The notes under the pieces are model-generated. The model was not told where the DNA came from. It did no database searches and saw only the letters and a list, made by a program, of their open reading frames with translations. From contig CABRNM010000002.1 of assembly GCA_902472315.1 (NCBI GenBank), positions 96,858-160,857 of the forward strand: a stretch of 64,000 bases of DNA, in the 5' to 3' direction. Within the stretch, counting starts at the first letter, position 1. Each line of letters opens with the position of its first letter. This document shows, piece by piece, positions 7,977 through 15,856 of this stretch. A program made the translations under genes and the position numbers. Source of the DNA: an uncultured Collinsella sp. Its GTDB lineage: Bacteria > Actinomycetota > Coriobacteriia > Coriobacteriales > Coriobacteriaceae.

Positions 7977-8675
7977 ATGGCAGAAAACAAAGACGAACAG
8001 CTCACCGACGAGGAGCTGGCACAGCTCCAGCTGGCAGAGGAGAACGAGAACGCCGTCGACCGCCTGGTCCAGGAGCTCGGCTGCCCCACGCGCCGCATCC
8101 GTCAGTTTGCCGCCCGCGTGCTGCACCTGCTTGCCGAGCGCGATCCGCAGCGCGTCGTGCCCTGTGTGCCCGCGCTGATCGAGGCGCTCGATCGCCCCGA
8201 GGCTCAGACCCGCTGGGAGGCCCTCGATGCCCTGACGGCGCTCGCCACCACTTGCCCCGAGCAGCTGGGCGATGCCTTTGAGGGCGCCGAGACCGCGCTG
8301 TTCGACGAGATTTCCTCCACGCTGCGCTATGCCGCCTTCCGCCTGCTGTGCGTGTGGGGCGCCACGAGCGTCGAGCGTTCGCGCGAGGCTTGGCCCATCC
8401 TGGACGAGGCCATCCAGTGCTACCACGGCGACCTTGAGTATCGCGATATGCTCGGTTGCCTGTACGAGTTTGGCCAGGGCGAGATCGACGCCGAGGTCGC
8501 CGAGAAGCTTGCGCTGCGCCTTAAGTTCGACGCCGAGAACGGCAAGGGCAGCTATCTCAAGGCCCGTTCGAGCGAGATTTGCGAAATGCTTGTTAAACGT
8601 TTTGGCCTGGATCTCTCCAAAAAGAAGAAGCGTGCTAGCGTTAAAAAATCTGACGACGCCGAAGACGAGGAGTAA
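7977..8675 (+). CDS. HEAT-repeat-like helical protein
   Basis: A 232-residue, all-helical, acidic protein. Residues ~25-110 look like two to three HEAT/PBS-type repeats (IRQFAARVLHLLAERDP, VPALIEALDRPEAQTRWEALDALTAL). The C-terminus is a basic KKKK run then an acidic DDAEDEE end. HEAT-like proteins usually act as scaffolds; no specific partner can be named. It starts 15 nt after the membrane protein and ends 6 nt before the dehydrogenase at 8682, so it is probably co-transcribed with both. Confidence 0.65.
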   Translation: MAENKDEQLTDEELAQLQLAEENENAVDRLVQELGCPTRRIRQFAARVLHLLAERDPQRVVPCVPALIEALDRPEAQTRWEALDALTALATTCPEQLGDAFEGAETALFDEISSTLRYAAFRLLCVWGATSVERSREAWPILDEAIQCYHGDLEYRDMLGCLYEFGQGEIDAEVAEKLALRLKFDAENGKGSYLKARSSEICEMLVKRFGLDLSKKKKRASVKKSDDAEDEE

Positions 8676-8681
8676 CAGATT

Positions 8682-9767
8682 ATGGCGCACGATGTAGTCC
8701 TGATTCCCGGTGACGGTATCGGTCCCGAGATTACGCAGGCCATGCGCCGCGTGGTCGAGGCCACCGGTGTCCAGATCAACTGGAACGTCCAGGAGGCAGG
8801 TGCCGGCGTCATGGACGAGTTTGGCACGCCGCTGCCCCAGCACGTGCTCGATGCGGTCGCCGAGACCAAGGTTGCCATCAAGGGCCCCATCACCACGCCG
8901 GTCGGCACGGGTTTCCGCAGCGTTAACGTGGCCCTGCGCAAGCACTTCGACCTGTACGCCTGCGTGCGCCCCTGCCTGTCGCAGCCGGGCGACGGCTCGC
9001 GCTTCCGCGACGTCGACCTGGTCATCGTGCGTGAGAACACCGAGGACCTCTACGCCGGGATCGAGTTCGATGAGGGCGCTGCCGAGGTCGAGGAGCTCTC
9101 ACAGCTTGTCGAGCGCTCGGGTCAGAAGACCTTCGCCGCCGATTCCGCCATCTCAATTAAGCCCATCTCCATCGCCAAGAGCCGCCGCATTGTGGAGTAC
9201 GCCTTTGAGTACGCCCGCCGTTGCGGCCGCAAAAAGGTGACGGCCGTACACAAGGCAAACATCATGAAAGCGACTGACGGCCTGTTCCTGCGCGTTGCGC
9301 GCGAGGTGGCCGCCAACTATCCCGAAATCGAGTTCAACGACAAGATCGTCGACGCCACCTGCATGGGTCTGGTCCAGAACCCCAACGACTTCGATGTCCT
9401 GGTGCTGCCCAACCTGTACGGCGACATCGTGAGCGACCTGTGCGCCGGCCTGGTGGGCGGCTTAGGCATGGCCCCCGGCTCCAACATCGGTGCCGACTGC
9501 GCCATCTTCGAGGCAACGCACGGCTCTGCGCCCGATATCGCTGGTCAGGATATCGCCAACCCCACGGCCGAGATTCTCTCTGCTGCGATGATGCTCGATC
9601 ACCTGGGCGAGAACGACGCTGCCAATCGCATTCGCGCCGCCGTATCTGCCACGCTCGACGAGGGCGAGCAGGTTACCGGTGACGTGCGCCGTGCCCAGAC
9701 CGGCTCCGTTGAGGGCGCTGTCGGTACGCAGGCCTTTGCCGATGCCGTTATCGCGCACCTGGCCTAA
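8682..9767 (+). CDS. Isocitrate/isopropylmalate dehydrogenase family protein
   Basis: A 361-residue beta-decarboxylating dehydrogenase. Motifs in order: VVLIPGDGIGPEI, substrate-binding GTGFRSVNVALRKHFDLYACVRP, RENTEDLYAGIEF, the catalytic Lys in VTAVHKANIMKATDG, a metal-binding Asp in NLYGDIVSDL, and HGSAPDIAGQDIANP for NAD. The family oxidises isocitrate, 3-isopropylmalate or homoisocitrate. The sequence pattern favours NAD-dependent isocitrate dehydrogenase, and no leuC/leuD genes are adjacent. It closes a run of four tightly spaced + strand genes. Confidence 0.88.
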   Translation: MAHDVVLIPGDGIGPEITQAMRRVVEATGVQINWNVQEAGAGVMDEFGTPLPQHVLDAVAETKVAIKGPITTPVGTGFRSVNVALRKHFDLYACVRPCLSQPGDGSRFRDVDLVIVRENTEDLYAGIEFDEGAAEVEELSQLVERSGQKTFAADSAISIKPISIAKSRRIVEYAFEYARRCGRKKVTAVHKANIMKATDGLFLRVAREVAANYPEIEFNDKIVDATCMGLVQNPNDFDVLVLPNLYGDIVSDLCAGLVGGLGMAPGSNIGADCAIFEATHGSAPDIAGQDIANPTAEILSAAMMLDHLGENDAANRIRAAVSATLDEGEQVTGDVRRAQTGSVEGAVGTQAFADAVIAHLA

Positions 9768-9826
9768 GGTAGACACGCTGCAAACGCCTAAATAGTACTT
9801 AAGTGTTTGCGTATAACCTAAGAATC

Positions 9827-9855
9827 AATACGCCCGGCGCTCTGTCGGGCGTATT
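9827..9855 (+). terminator. Terminator after the dehydrogenase
   Basis: AATACGCCCG / CGGGCGTATT stem with a 9-nt loop, followed by CTATT. An upstream palindrome with GCAAAC/GTTTGC arms lies at 9780-9810. Confidence 0.65.
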
Positions 9856-9893
9856 CTATTGAGGACTATGTTTCCTAACAAGGAGTAACCGAT

Positions 9894-10988
9894 ATGGGTC
9901 TGATTCAAAAGAAGGACGAGAAGGACGAGATCGACGGCATCCAGATCATCGAGCGCGGCGAAGGCCCCGACGGTGACGAGGACGAGAAGATCGACCTGGT
10001 CGCCGGTACGTCTGCCGAGCACATTGCTGCCGGTACGACGGCCGAGGAGGAGGACGCCCGTCTGGAGGCTCAGATTGCCGCGGATGCCGCTGACGAGAAT
10101 CTGATGCCCGAGGCCCAGGATGAGGACGACGATATCCTGGGTTCCGATGAAGACGATCGCGTATCCAAGCACAAGAAGACGATGATTGCCGCCTTTGTGG
10201 TTGCAGTCGTGATCGCTGCGGTGGTCGGCTTCTTTATCGGCAATGGCGGCTTTGGCGGCAAGGGTGTCGGCTCGGCGACCCTGACCGAGGACCAGCTCGA
10301 TTCGACCGTGGCAAGCTATAGCTACAACGGCAAGAAGAGTGATATCACCGCGCGCGAGGCCATCGAGAGCCAGTACAGCCTCGATACCGTCAAGGATAGT
10401 GATGGCAACTACACCGCTCCCTCTGCCGACGTCATCCTGTCCTACGTGCGCAACAAGATCCTGCTCGACGCTGCCGAGGACGAGGGCATCACCGTCTCTT
10501 CTAAGGAGATGAAGAAGTACGCCGAGGATTCCATCGGCACTTCGGACTACAAGACCATGGCCACGCAGTACGGCGTGTCCAAGGACCAGGCCAAGCAGAT
10601 CGTCCGCCAGTCCGCGACGCTGCAGAAGCTCTACAAGAAGAAGGTGGGCGATAGCTCCGCAAGCATGCCGACCGCTCCGACCGAGCCTTCTGACGGCAAT
10701 GAGGACACCGCGAGCAAGGATTACGCCGACTACATCATCAACCTTGCCGGCGACGAGTGGGATAGCTCAAAGGGCACTTGGAAGGACGAGAACAGCACCT
10801 ACGCTAAGGCCTTTGCCGACGATGCCTTTACGGCCGATAGCGCCACCTATAAGCAGGCCATGACCGCCTACTACACTGCTTACCAGCAGTACTCTTCACA
10901 GGCTTCGAGCGCCAGCTCCAAGTGGACCGAGTATGCTAACGGCCTCTACGCCAAGGCCAACATCAGCATCTACGGCCTGTTTGCGTAA
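9894..10988 (+). CDS. Single-pass membrane protein with an external SurA-N-like domain
   Basis: A 364-residue protein. Residues 1-~95 are very acidic and probably cytoplasmic. One transmembrane helix (~residues 99-120, IAAFVVAVVIAAVVGFFIGN) follows a KHKK anchor. The outer part has a helical SurA-N/trigger-factor-like pattern (ILSYVRNKILLDAAEDEGITVSSKEMKKYAED) and a low-complexity helical C-terminus. Such domains bind unfolded chains; a peptidyl-prolyl isomerase domain is not evident. A chaperone role outside the membrane is an inference. It has its own terminators on both sides. Confidence 0.7.
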   Translation: MGLIQKKDEKDEIDGIQIIERGEGPDGDEDEKIDLVAGTSAEHIAAGTTAEEEDARLEAQIAADAADENLMPEAQDEDDDILGSDEDDRVSKHKKTMIAAFVVAVVIAAVVGFFIGNGGFGGKGVGSATLTEDQLDSTVASYSYNGKKSDITAREAIESQYSLDTVKDSDGNYTAPSADVILSYVRNKILLDAAEDEGITVSSKEMKKYAEDSIGTSDYKTMATQYGVSKDQAKQIVRQSATLQKLYKKKVGDSSASMPTAPTEPSDGNEDTASKDYADYIINLAGDEWDSSKGTWKDENSTYAKAFADDAFTADSATYKQAMTAYYTAYQQYSSQASSASSKWTEYANGLYAKANISIYGLFA

Positions 10989-11027
10989 GGTTTGCCTGCA
11001 CTACTGCGCGTTAACCGATCACCTGAT

Positions 11028-11068
11028 TAAGCCCGCTAGAACGGACAACGTTCTAGCGGGCTTATTGC
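11028..11068 (+). terminator. Terminator after the SurA-like membrane protein
   Basis: AAGCCCGCTAGAAC / GTTCTAGCGGGCTT perfect stem followed by ATTG. Confidence 0.8.
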
Positions 11069-11165
11069 TGCCGAAACCACTGGGGTAGGCCTTGCGCCCG
11101 CGCAAGCGCTCCATCGCGCTTCCCTAATTCATCTGGGAAAACGACTGCAAACGATTGCAAGTAAC

Positions 11166-11415
11166 CGGTGAACGGTCGAAAACTACCGTTCACCGATAAT
11201 CTCAAAACTGGTTCTAACTGGTATTAAGTCAAAAAGACCAATTCACATATCTTCACAATGACCTGCAATTTTTCTACACGCTATTTTTAGCCGCCCTGCG
11301 TTGTTTAGACACAGGAAAAGATCCGATCTTTTGCCAAAGCATTTCGAAACGGTTTCAAAACCGCAGGTAGAAGTGTTAACGACCGGTAAACGGTCGATTT
11401 ATCACCGTGAGCGGT
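11166..11415. promoter_or_regulatory. Cluster of CGGT-N3-CGGT motifs upstream of the aga PTS operon
   Basis: CGGTGAACGGT (11166-11176) faces its exact reverse complement ACCGTTCACCG (11185-11195). CGGTAAACGGT follows at 11384-11394 and CCGTGAGCGGT at 11405-11415. The same motif recurs before most sugar operons in the window, so these are candidate sites for a shared carbohydrate regulator. The 630-bp gap between 10989 and 11618 holds no gene. Confidence 0.55.
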
Positions 11416-11466
11416 GCAAAAACGTTTTACCGTATGAATCAACGAAAGCGACCTCTTCTGGGGTGA

Positions 11467-11518
11467 TATAGTGACAACAACACGTCACGTGGTTACTACC
11501 AGTTTAGAAACCACTGGT
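11467..11518 (+). promoter_or_regulatory. aga PTS promoter region with a GntR-type operator
   Basis: A -10-like TATAGT (11467-11472) is followed by TGGTTACTACCA (11490-11501), a TGGT-N4-ACCA palindrome just past the predicted start, and ACCACTGGT (11510-11518). The same 12-mer is present at 15783 before agaS. Binding there would block transcription, fitting repression by the GntR protein at 15011. Confidence 0.6.
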
Positions 11519-11618
11519 CTTCAAAGTACGCTTTCTAAGAAGCTTTAAGGGCGAGCGCCCGCTGGCTTCCGAAAATCATCGGACTCAGATCGTACACACC
11601 TTCGGAAGGGAAATTTGA

Positions 11619-12062
11619 ATGGTTGGCTTTATTCTTACCGGTCATGGACAGTTCGCACCCGGCCTCGCAAGCGCTATCGCTATGGTTGCTGGCGACCAGC
11701 CCGCTTTTACCGTCGTTCCTTTTGAGGGCGACCAGGCTGCTTCCTACGGTGAGGATCTCCGCGCCGCTATTACCGCCATGCGCGAGGAGTGCGATGGCGT
11801 GCTCGTCTTTACCGACCTGCTTGGTGGCACCCCGTTCAACCAGGCGATGATGATTGCCCAGGATGTCGACAACGTCGAGGTTCTGACCGGCACCAACCTT
11901 CCCATGGTTATTGAGCTTCTGTTCCTCCGCGGCAACGCCACGCTCGCCGAGCTTGGCGAGCAGGCCGTGACCGTTGGCCAGACGGGCATCACCGCCCAGA
12001 CGGTCGCATCCGTTGCCGGCTCCGACGAAGAGGATATCTTCGGCGACGAGGACGGCATCTAA
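11619..12062 (+). CDS. agaF: PTS mannose-family EIIA, N-acetylgalactosamine type
   Basis: A 147-residue cytoplasmic phosphocarrier. His9 in ILTGHGQ is the residue phosphorylated by HPr, and FTDLLGGTPFNQA is the conserved mannose-EIIA loop. The acidic C-terminal ~15 residues lie beyond the domain. It passes phosphate to the EIIB gene 320 bp downstream. The stop overlaps the next start as TAATG, so the two are translationally coupled. Assignment to galactosamine rests on the linked agaS and nagA genes. Confidence 0.88.
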   Translation: MVGFILTGHGQFAPGLASAIAMVAGDQPAFTVVPFEGDQAASYGEDLRAAITAMREECDGVLVFTDLLGGTPFNQAMMIAQDVDNVEVLTGTNLPMVIELLFLRGNATLAELGEQAVTVGQTGITAQTVASVAGSDEEDIFGDEDGI

Positions 12063-12343
12063 TGGCCGATTTCGGAGCCAACGTCCTGAGCTCCTCGGTC
12101 GCCCTTTTAGGCCTGCTTGTCATCATGGGCTTGATTTACACCATCTGGTCGCAAATCAACATGAAGAAGAAGCAGAAGTACTTCAAGGAGCTGCACACCG
12201 AGCTCAAGCCGGGTCAAGAGGTTCTTTTCGCCGGCGGTATCTACGGAACCGTCAAAGGCATCGAAGGCGAGAAGGTCCAGATCAAAGTCCGATCCGGAGC
12301 CGTCGTAGATGTTTCGCGTTACGCGATTCAGGAGATCAAGTAA
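12062..12343 (+). CDS. YajC-like membrane protein inside the PTS operon
   Basis: A 93-residue protein with one N-terminal transmembrane helix (~residues 10-30) and a YajC-type beta domain (LKPGQEVLFAGGIYGTVKGIEGEKVQIKVRSGAVVDVSRYAIQEI). YajC is an accessory subunit of the SecDF translocase. No secD or secF is nearby; the gene sits between EIIA and EIIB. It may be a dedicated paralogue helping permease assembly, or the only yajC of the genome in an unusual place. Confidence 0.8.
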   Translation: MADFGANVLSSSVALLGLLVIMGLIYTIWSQINMKKKQKYFKELHTELKPGQEVLFAGGIYGTVKGIEGEKVQIKVRSGAVVDVSRYAIQEIK

Positions 12344-12379
12344 CTGTCGTCAGCAAATAACGAAAGGAAGCTGATCAAC

Positions 12380-12862
12380 ATGGCAGAACCCAACATTCTT
12401 CTTACCCGCATCGATAACCGACTGGTTCATGGTCAGGTTGCCACCCAGTGGAACTCCACCCTGGGCTCCAACCTCATCCTCGTCGCCAACGACGACGTGG
12501 CGTCCAACACCATGCGCCAGAACCTCATGAAGATGGCCGCTCCCGCCGGCGTCGCTACGCGTTTCTTCTCTCTGCAGAAGACCATCGACGTCATTGGCAA
12601 GGCGAGCCCGCGCCAGAAGATCTTCATCGTGGCCGAAACACCGGAAGACGTGCTTACGCTCGTCAAGGGCGGTGTGCCTATAAAGAAGGTAAACATCGGC
12701 AACATGCACATGTCGGAAGGAAAGCGCCAAGTCGCCACCTCCGTCGCAGTTAACGACGAGGATGTCGCTGCGTTTAAAGAGCTGCAGGAATTGGGGGTGG
12801 AGTTGGAGATCAGGCGCGTTCCGAGCACGCCTGTTGAGGACACGAGCAAGCTCTTCTCGTAA
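12380..12862 (+). CDS. agaV: PTS mannose-family EIIB, N-acetylgalactosamine type
   Basis: A 160-residue protein of normal EIIB length. The conserved N-terminal LLTRIDNRLVHGQV contains His17, which takes phosphate from EIIA and gives it to the sugar. LVKGGVPIKKVNIGNMH and KELQELGVELEIR are typical later segments. A paralogue at 22116 has Tyr at the same position. It starts 36 nt after the YajC-like gene. Confidence 0.92.
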   Translation: MAEPNILLTRIDNRLVHGQVATQWNSTLGSNLILVANDDVASNTMRQNLMKMAAPAGVATRFFSLQKTIDVIGKASPRQKIFIVAETPEDVLTLVKGGVPIKKVNIGNMHMSEGKRQVATSVAVNDEDVAAFKELQELGVELEIRRVPSTPVEDTSKLFS

Positions 12863-12952
12863 TCCTCGTGATCCACGTTGTCAGGAGTGAAACCCTGACG
12901 TTCTGTACGTGAAATCCAAAGTGCGTACATACATTTTGAAAGGAGGAGCAAG

Positions 12953-13753
12953 ATGGAATACTCGATCATCCAGATCGCTCTGGTCTTCGTCGTCACGTTC
13001 ATCGCGGCAATCGACCAGTTTGACTTCCTCGAGTCTCTCTATCAGCCCATCGTCACCGGCGCCGTCATCGGTCTTATCCTTGGCGACCTCAACACCGGTC
13101 TTCTCGTGGGTGGTACCTATCAGCTCATGACGATCGGCAACATGCCGATCGGAGGCGCTCAGCCGCCTAACGCCGTCATCGGCGGCATCATGGCAGCCAT
13201 TCTCGCTATCGCCACGGGCCTCGAGCCCAACGCGGCAGTCGGCCTCGCCATTCCGTTCGCTCTGCTTGGCCAGCTTGGCGTTACCCTGGTCTTCACGCTT
13301 ATGTCCCCGCTTATGTCCACGGCCGATAACATGGCTCACAACGCGGACACCAAGGGCATCGAGCGCCTGAACTACTTCGCCATGGCTCTGCTCGGCCTGA
13401 TCTTCGCTGTCGTCGTCACCCTGTTCTTCATCGCTGGCGCTACCATTGGTCAGACCATCGCTTCCGCCATCCCGACTTGGCTGCAGACCGGTCTGTCCGC
13501 TGCAGGCGGCATGATGCGCTTCGTCGGCTTCGCCGTCCTGCTCAAGGTTATGATGAACCGCGATATGTGGGGCTTCTTCCTCATGGGCTTTGGCCTCGCG
13601 CTCATCACCGTTGCCAACGATTCGCTGGCAACCCCTGCTCTGCTCATCCTCGCTCTCATCGGCTTCGGCATCGCTTTCTGGGACTTCCAGCAGCAGACCG
13701 AGCTGAAGGGTGCAGCTGTTTCTGACGGAGGTGACTTCGAAGATGGCATCTAA
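12953..13753 (+). CDS. agaW: PTS mannose-family EIIC, N-acetylgalactosamine type
   Basis: A 266-residue polytopic membrane protein with about seven hydrophobic segments. Family features include an N-terminal Asp in a membrane context (AIDQFDF), GLILGDLNTGLLVGGTYQL and IGGAQPPNAVIGGI. With EIID it forms the sugar channel. AAAGGAGG lies just before the ATG. A stem-loop (GTCAGG/CCTGAC, about 12878-12897) in the gap after agaV may tune relative expression. The 3' end overlaps the next gene by 11 nt. Confidence 0.92.
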   Translation: MEYSIIQIALVFVVTFIAAIDQFDFLESLYQPIVTGAVIGLILGDLNTGLLVGGTYQLMTIGNMPIGGAQPPNAVIGGIMAAILAIATGLEPNAAVGLAIPFALLGQLGVTLVFTLMSPLMSTADNMAHNADTKGIERLNYFAMALLGLIFAVVVTLFFIAGATIGQTIASAIPTWLQTGLSAAGGMMRFVGFAVLLKVMMNRDMWGFFLMGFGLALITVANDSLATPALLILALIGFGIAFWDFQQQTELKGAAVSDGGDFEDGI

Positions 13754-14825
13754 TGAGTATGTGATCCCGGAGCACTACGAGGATCTCACTCCTGCTCCGC
13801 AGCTCGACCAGAAGACCCTCAACAAGATGGCTTGGCGCTCCTGCTTCCTGCAGGCATCGTTCAACTACGAGCGCATGCAGGCCGCTGGCTGGCTCTACTC
13901 CATCATCCCCGGTCTGGAGAAGATCCACACCAACAAGAACGACCTCGCGGCTTCCATGAGCCACAACCTGGAGTTCTTCAACACCCACCCGTTCCTTGTC
14001 ACCTTTGTTATGGGCATCGTGCTTTCGCTCGAGCAGAACAAGGTTGACATCCCCACGATCCGCGCCGTCCGCGTCGCCGCAATGGGCCCGCTCGGTGGTA
14101 TCGGTGACGCCCTGTTCTGGCTGACGCTCGTGCCTATCACGGCCGGCATCACCTCCAACATGGCCATCAACGGCAACGCCGCTGCACCGATCATCTTCCT
14201 GGTGATCTTCAACGTCGTCCAGTTCGCTCTGCGCTTCTGGCTCATGAACTGGTCCTACAAGCTTGGCACCAGCGCTATTGACGCTCTGACCGCCAACATG
14301 CAGGCCTTCACGCGTGCCGCTTCCATCATGGGCGTCTTCGTCGTCGGTTGCCTGGTCGTCACCATGGGTGGCACCCAGATCAACCTCCAGATCCCCAACG
14401 GCACCACCCGTGGTCTCTCCGCTACTACCGTGATCGTCTCCGAGAAGGAGGCCGAGAACTTCACCGGTATGGAGGGCATCGATACCGAGACCGCTGAGGC
14501 CGGTACCATCGCCATGACCGATAAGGACGGCAACGCCCTTACCGCTTCCGATGCCGACGGCAACGCTGTCGAGTGCGGCGTCACCGATCTGGGCAACGGC
14601 ATGGAGTCCGTTACCTACGGCACCGTTACCGAGGATCCGGTCAACTTCTCTGTTGCCGACACCCTCAACACCATCGTCCCGAAGCTCGTCCCGCTTATGC
14701 TTACGCTGCTGCTTTACTACATGTTCGCTAAGCACAGCTGGACCCCGACCAAGGGCATTCTCCTGCTCTTCGTCCTTGGCATCCTGGGCGCTGGCCCGCT
14801 TGGTCTCTGGCCGAGCATCTGGTAA
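13743..14825 (+). CDS. agaE: PTS mannose-family EIID with an extended C-terminal loop
   Basis: A 360-residue EIID starting at ATG 13743, with GGAGG 10 nt upstream inside agaW. Family features: MAWRSCFLQASFNYERMQAAGW, NTHPFLVTFVMGIVLSLEQ and AAMGPLGGIGDALFW. Two C-terminal hydrophobic segments flank a soluble stretch (~residues 220-310) rich in Asp, Thr and Gly, longer than in classical EIID. It probably faces one side of the membrane as an extra domain. Last gene of the aga PTS transcript. Confidence 0.9.
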   Translation: MASNEYVIPEHYEDLTPAPQLDQKTLNKMAWRSCFLQASFNYERMQAAGWLYSIIPGLEKIHTNKNDLAASMSHNLEFFNTHPFLVTFVMGIVLSLEQNKVDIPTIRAVRVAAMGPLGGIGDALFWLTLVPITAGITSNMAINGNAAAPIIFLVIFNVVQFALRFWLMNWSYKLGTSAIDALTANMQAFTRAASIMGVFVVGCLVVTMGGTQINLQIPNGTTRGLSATTVIVSEKEAENFTGMEGIDTETAEAGTIAMTDKDGNALTASDADGNAVECGVTDLGNGMESVTYGTVTEDPVNFSVADTLNTIVPKLVPLMLTLLLYYMFAKHSWTPTKGILLLFVLGILGAGPLGLWPSIW

Positions 14826-14891
14826 GGCTCTAGCTTGAGGGGTGTGTCCCTACGCGGCTCACACCCCGACCCCTTAAGCCATGTGTATGTT

Positions 14892-14930
14892 AAAAGCCGC
14901 GTGCTCGAAAGAGCGCGCGGCTTTTGTTTT
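14892..14930 (+). terminator. Terminator of the aga PTS operon
   Basis: AAAAGCCGCG..CTC, GAAA loop, GAG..CGCGGCTTTT followed by GTTTTC. A second stem-loop (GGGGTGTG/CACACCCC) lies at about 14839-14870. Confidence 0.85.
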
Positions 14931-15010
14931 CTTGTTGATTCGGGTGTGGCAGACAGATAATGCATAACACCCTAGGTAGTTAGCCGAATTCGAGCAAAAG
15001 GGAGGATAGG

Positions 15011-15742
15011 ATGGCGATCGGAGCGCGTAAGCAACCGCTGTACGATCAGCTGGTCGATATTCTGACCGAAAAGATTGACCATGAATATCGCGCCGGTGAC
15101 ATGATTCCTTCCGAGCGCGAACTTTCGGAGCGCTATGGTCTCTCGCGCACTACGGTACGCCTGGCTCTGCAGGAACTGGAGCGTTTAGGACTGGTGGTTC
15201 GGCAGCACGGTCGCGGTACCTTTGTGACCGACCGTTCGGCAAAAGCAACCAATCTTATGCAGTCCTACAGCTTTACCGAGCAGATGCGCGCGATGGGTCG
15301 AGAACCCGAGACCACGATTCTCGAGTTTTGCGAGATGGAGGCCGATAAGAATCTGGCCGAGCATATGGGATTGCGCATCGGTGATCGCATTTTTAAGCTC
15401 AAGCGCCTTCGTTCTGCCGACAACATGCCCATGATGGTCGAACGCAGCTATCTACCGGTTCGTCAATTTCTGTCCCTAAAGCGACCGCTGCTGGAGCGTA
15501 AGCCGCTTTACGATGTGATTGAGCAGGACTTTCAGCAAAAGATTCGCGTGGCCGAAGAGGAGTTCTATGCGAGCATAGCCCGTCCCACCGATGCCCACCT
15601 TTTGGGAATTGTCGAGGGCTCGCCTGTGCTCGATTTGGTTAGGACTACGTATAACGAGTCAAACGAGGTAGTGGAGTACACACTCTCGGTTGCTCGTGCC
15701 GATCAGTTTAAATACAAGGTTTACCACCAGCGCAGTAACTAG
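15011..15742 (+). CDS. GntR/HutC-family regulator, probably of galactosamine genes
   Basis: A 243-residue regulator. Residues 5-75 form the GntR winged helix (GDMIPSERELSERYGLSRTTVRLALQELERLG then GRGTFV), and ~90-235 form a UTRA effector domain (MVERSYLPV, VLDLVRTTYNESNEVVEYT). UTRA regulators such as NagR, DasR and AgaR bind sugar phosphates. It sits between the aga PTS operon and agaS, and both carry the identical TGGTTACTACCA palindrome, making it the obvious candidate to bind there. Inducer identity is inferred. Confidence 0.88.
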   Translation: MAIGARKQPLYDQLVDILTEKIDHEYRAGDMIPSERELSERYGLSRTTVRLALQELERLGLVVRQHGRGTFVTDRSAKATNLMQSYSFTEQMRAMGREPETTILEFCEMEADKNLAEHMGLRIGDRIFKLKRLRSADNMPMMVERSYLPVRQFLSLKRPLLERKPLYDVIEQDFQQKIRVAEEEFYASIARPTDAHLLGIVEGSPVLDLVRTTYNESNEVVEYTLSVARADQFKYKVYHQRSN

Positions 15743-15782
15743 TGCTCGCATCGTTTCCATATGGTGATTCTTTGCATTTAAC

Positions 15783-15817
15783 TGGTTACTACCAGATAAC
15801 CAACCGAAGTGTATAAT
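15783..15817 (+). promoter_or_regulatory. agaS promoter with overlapping GntR operator
   Basis: TGGTTACTACCA (15783-15794) covers the expected -35 position of a consensus TATAAT at 15812-15817. The same 12-mer occurs at 11490. A bound repressor would exclude RNA polymerase. Confidence 0.65.
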
Positions 15818-15856
15818 TGCACGTCAGAGGATTACTTCTAGAGAGAGGTATTAGAA

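Noticed and set aside
8682..9767. leuB (3-isopropylmalate dehydrogenase)
   Set aside because: No leuA, leuC or leuD is near, and the substrate-site pattern GTGFRSVNVALRKHFDLYA fits the NAD isocitrate dehydrogenase side better. The name is left at family level.
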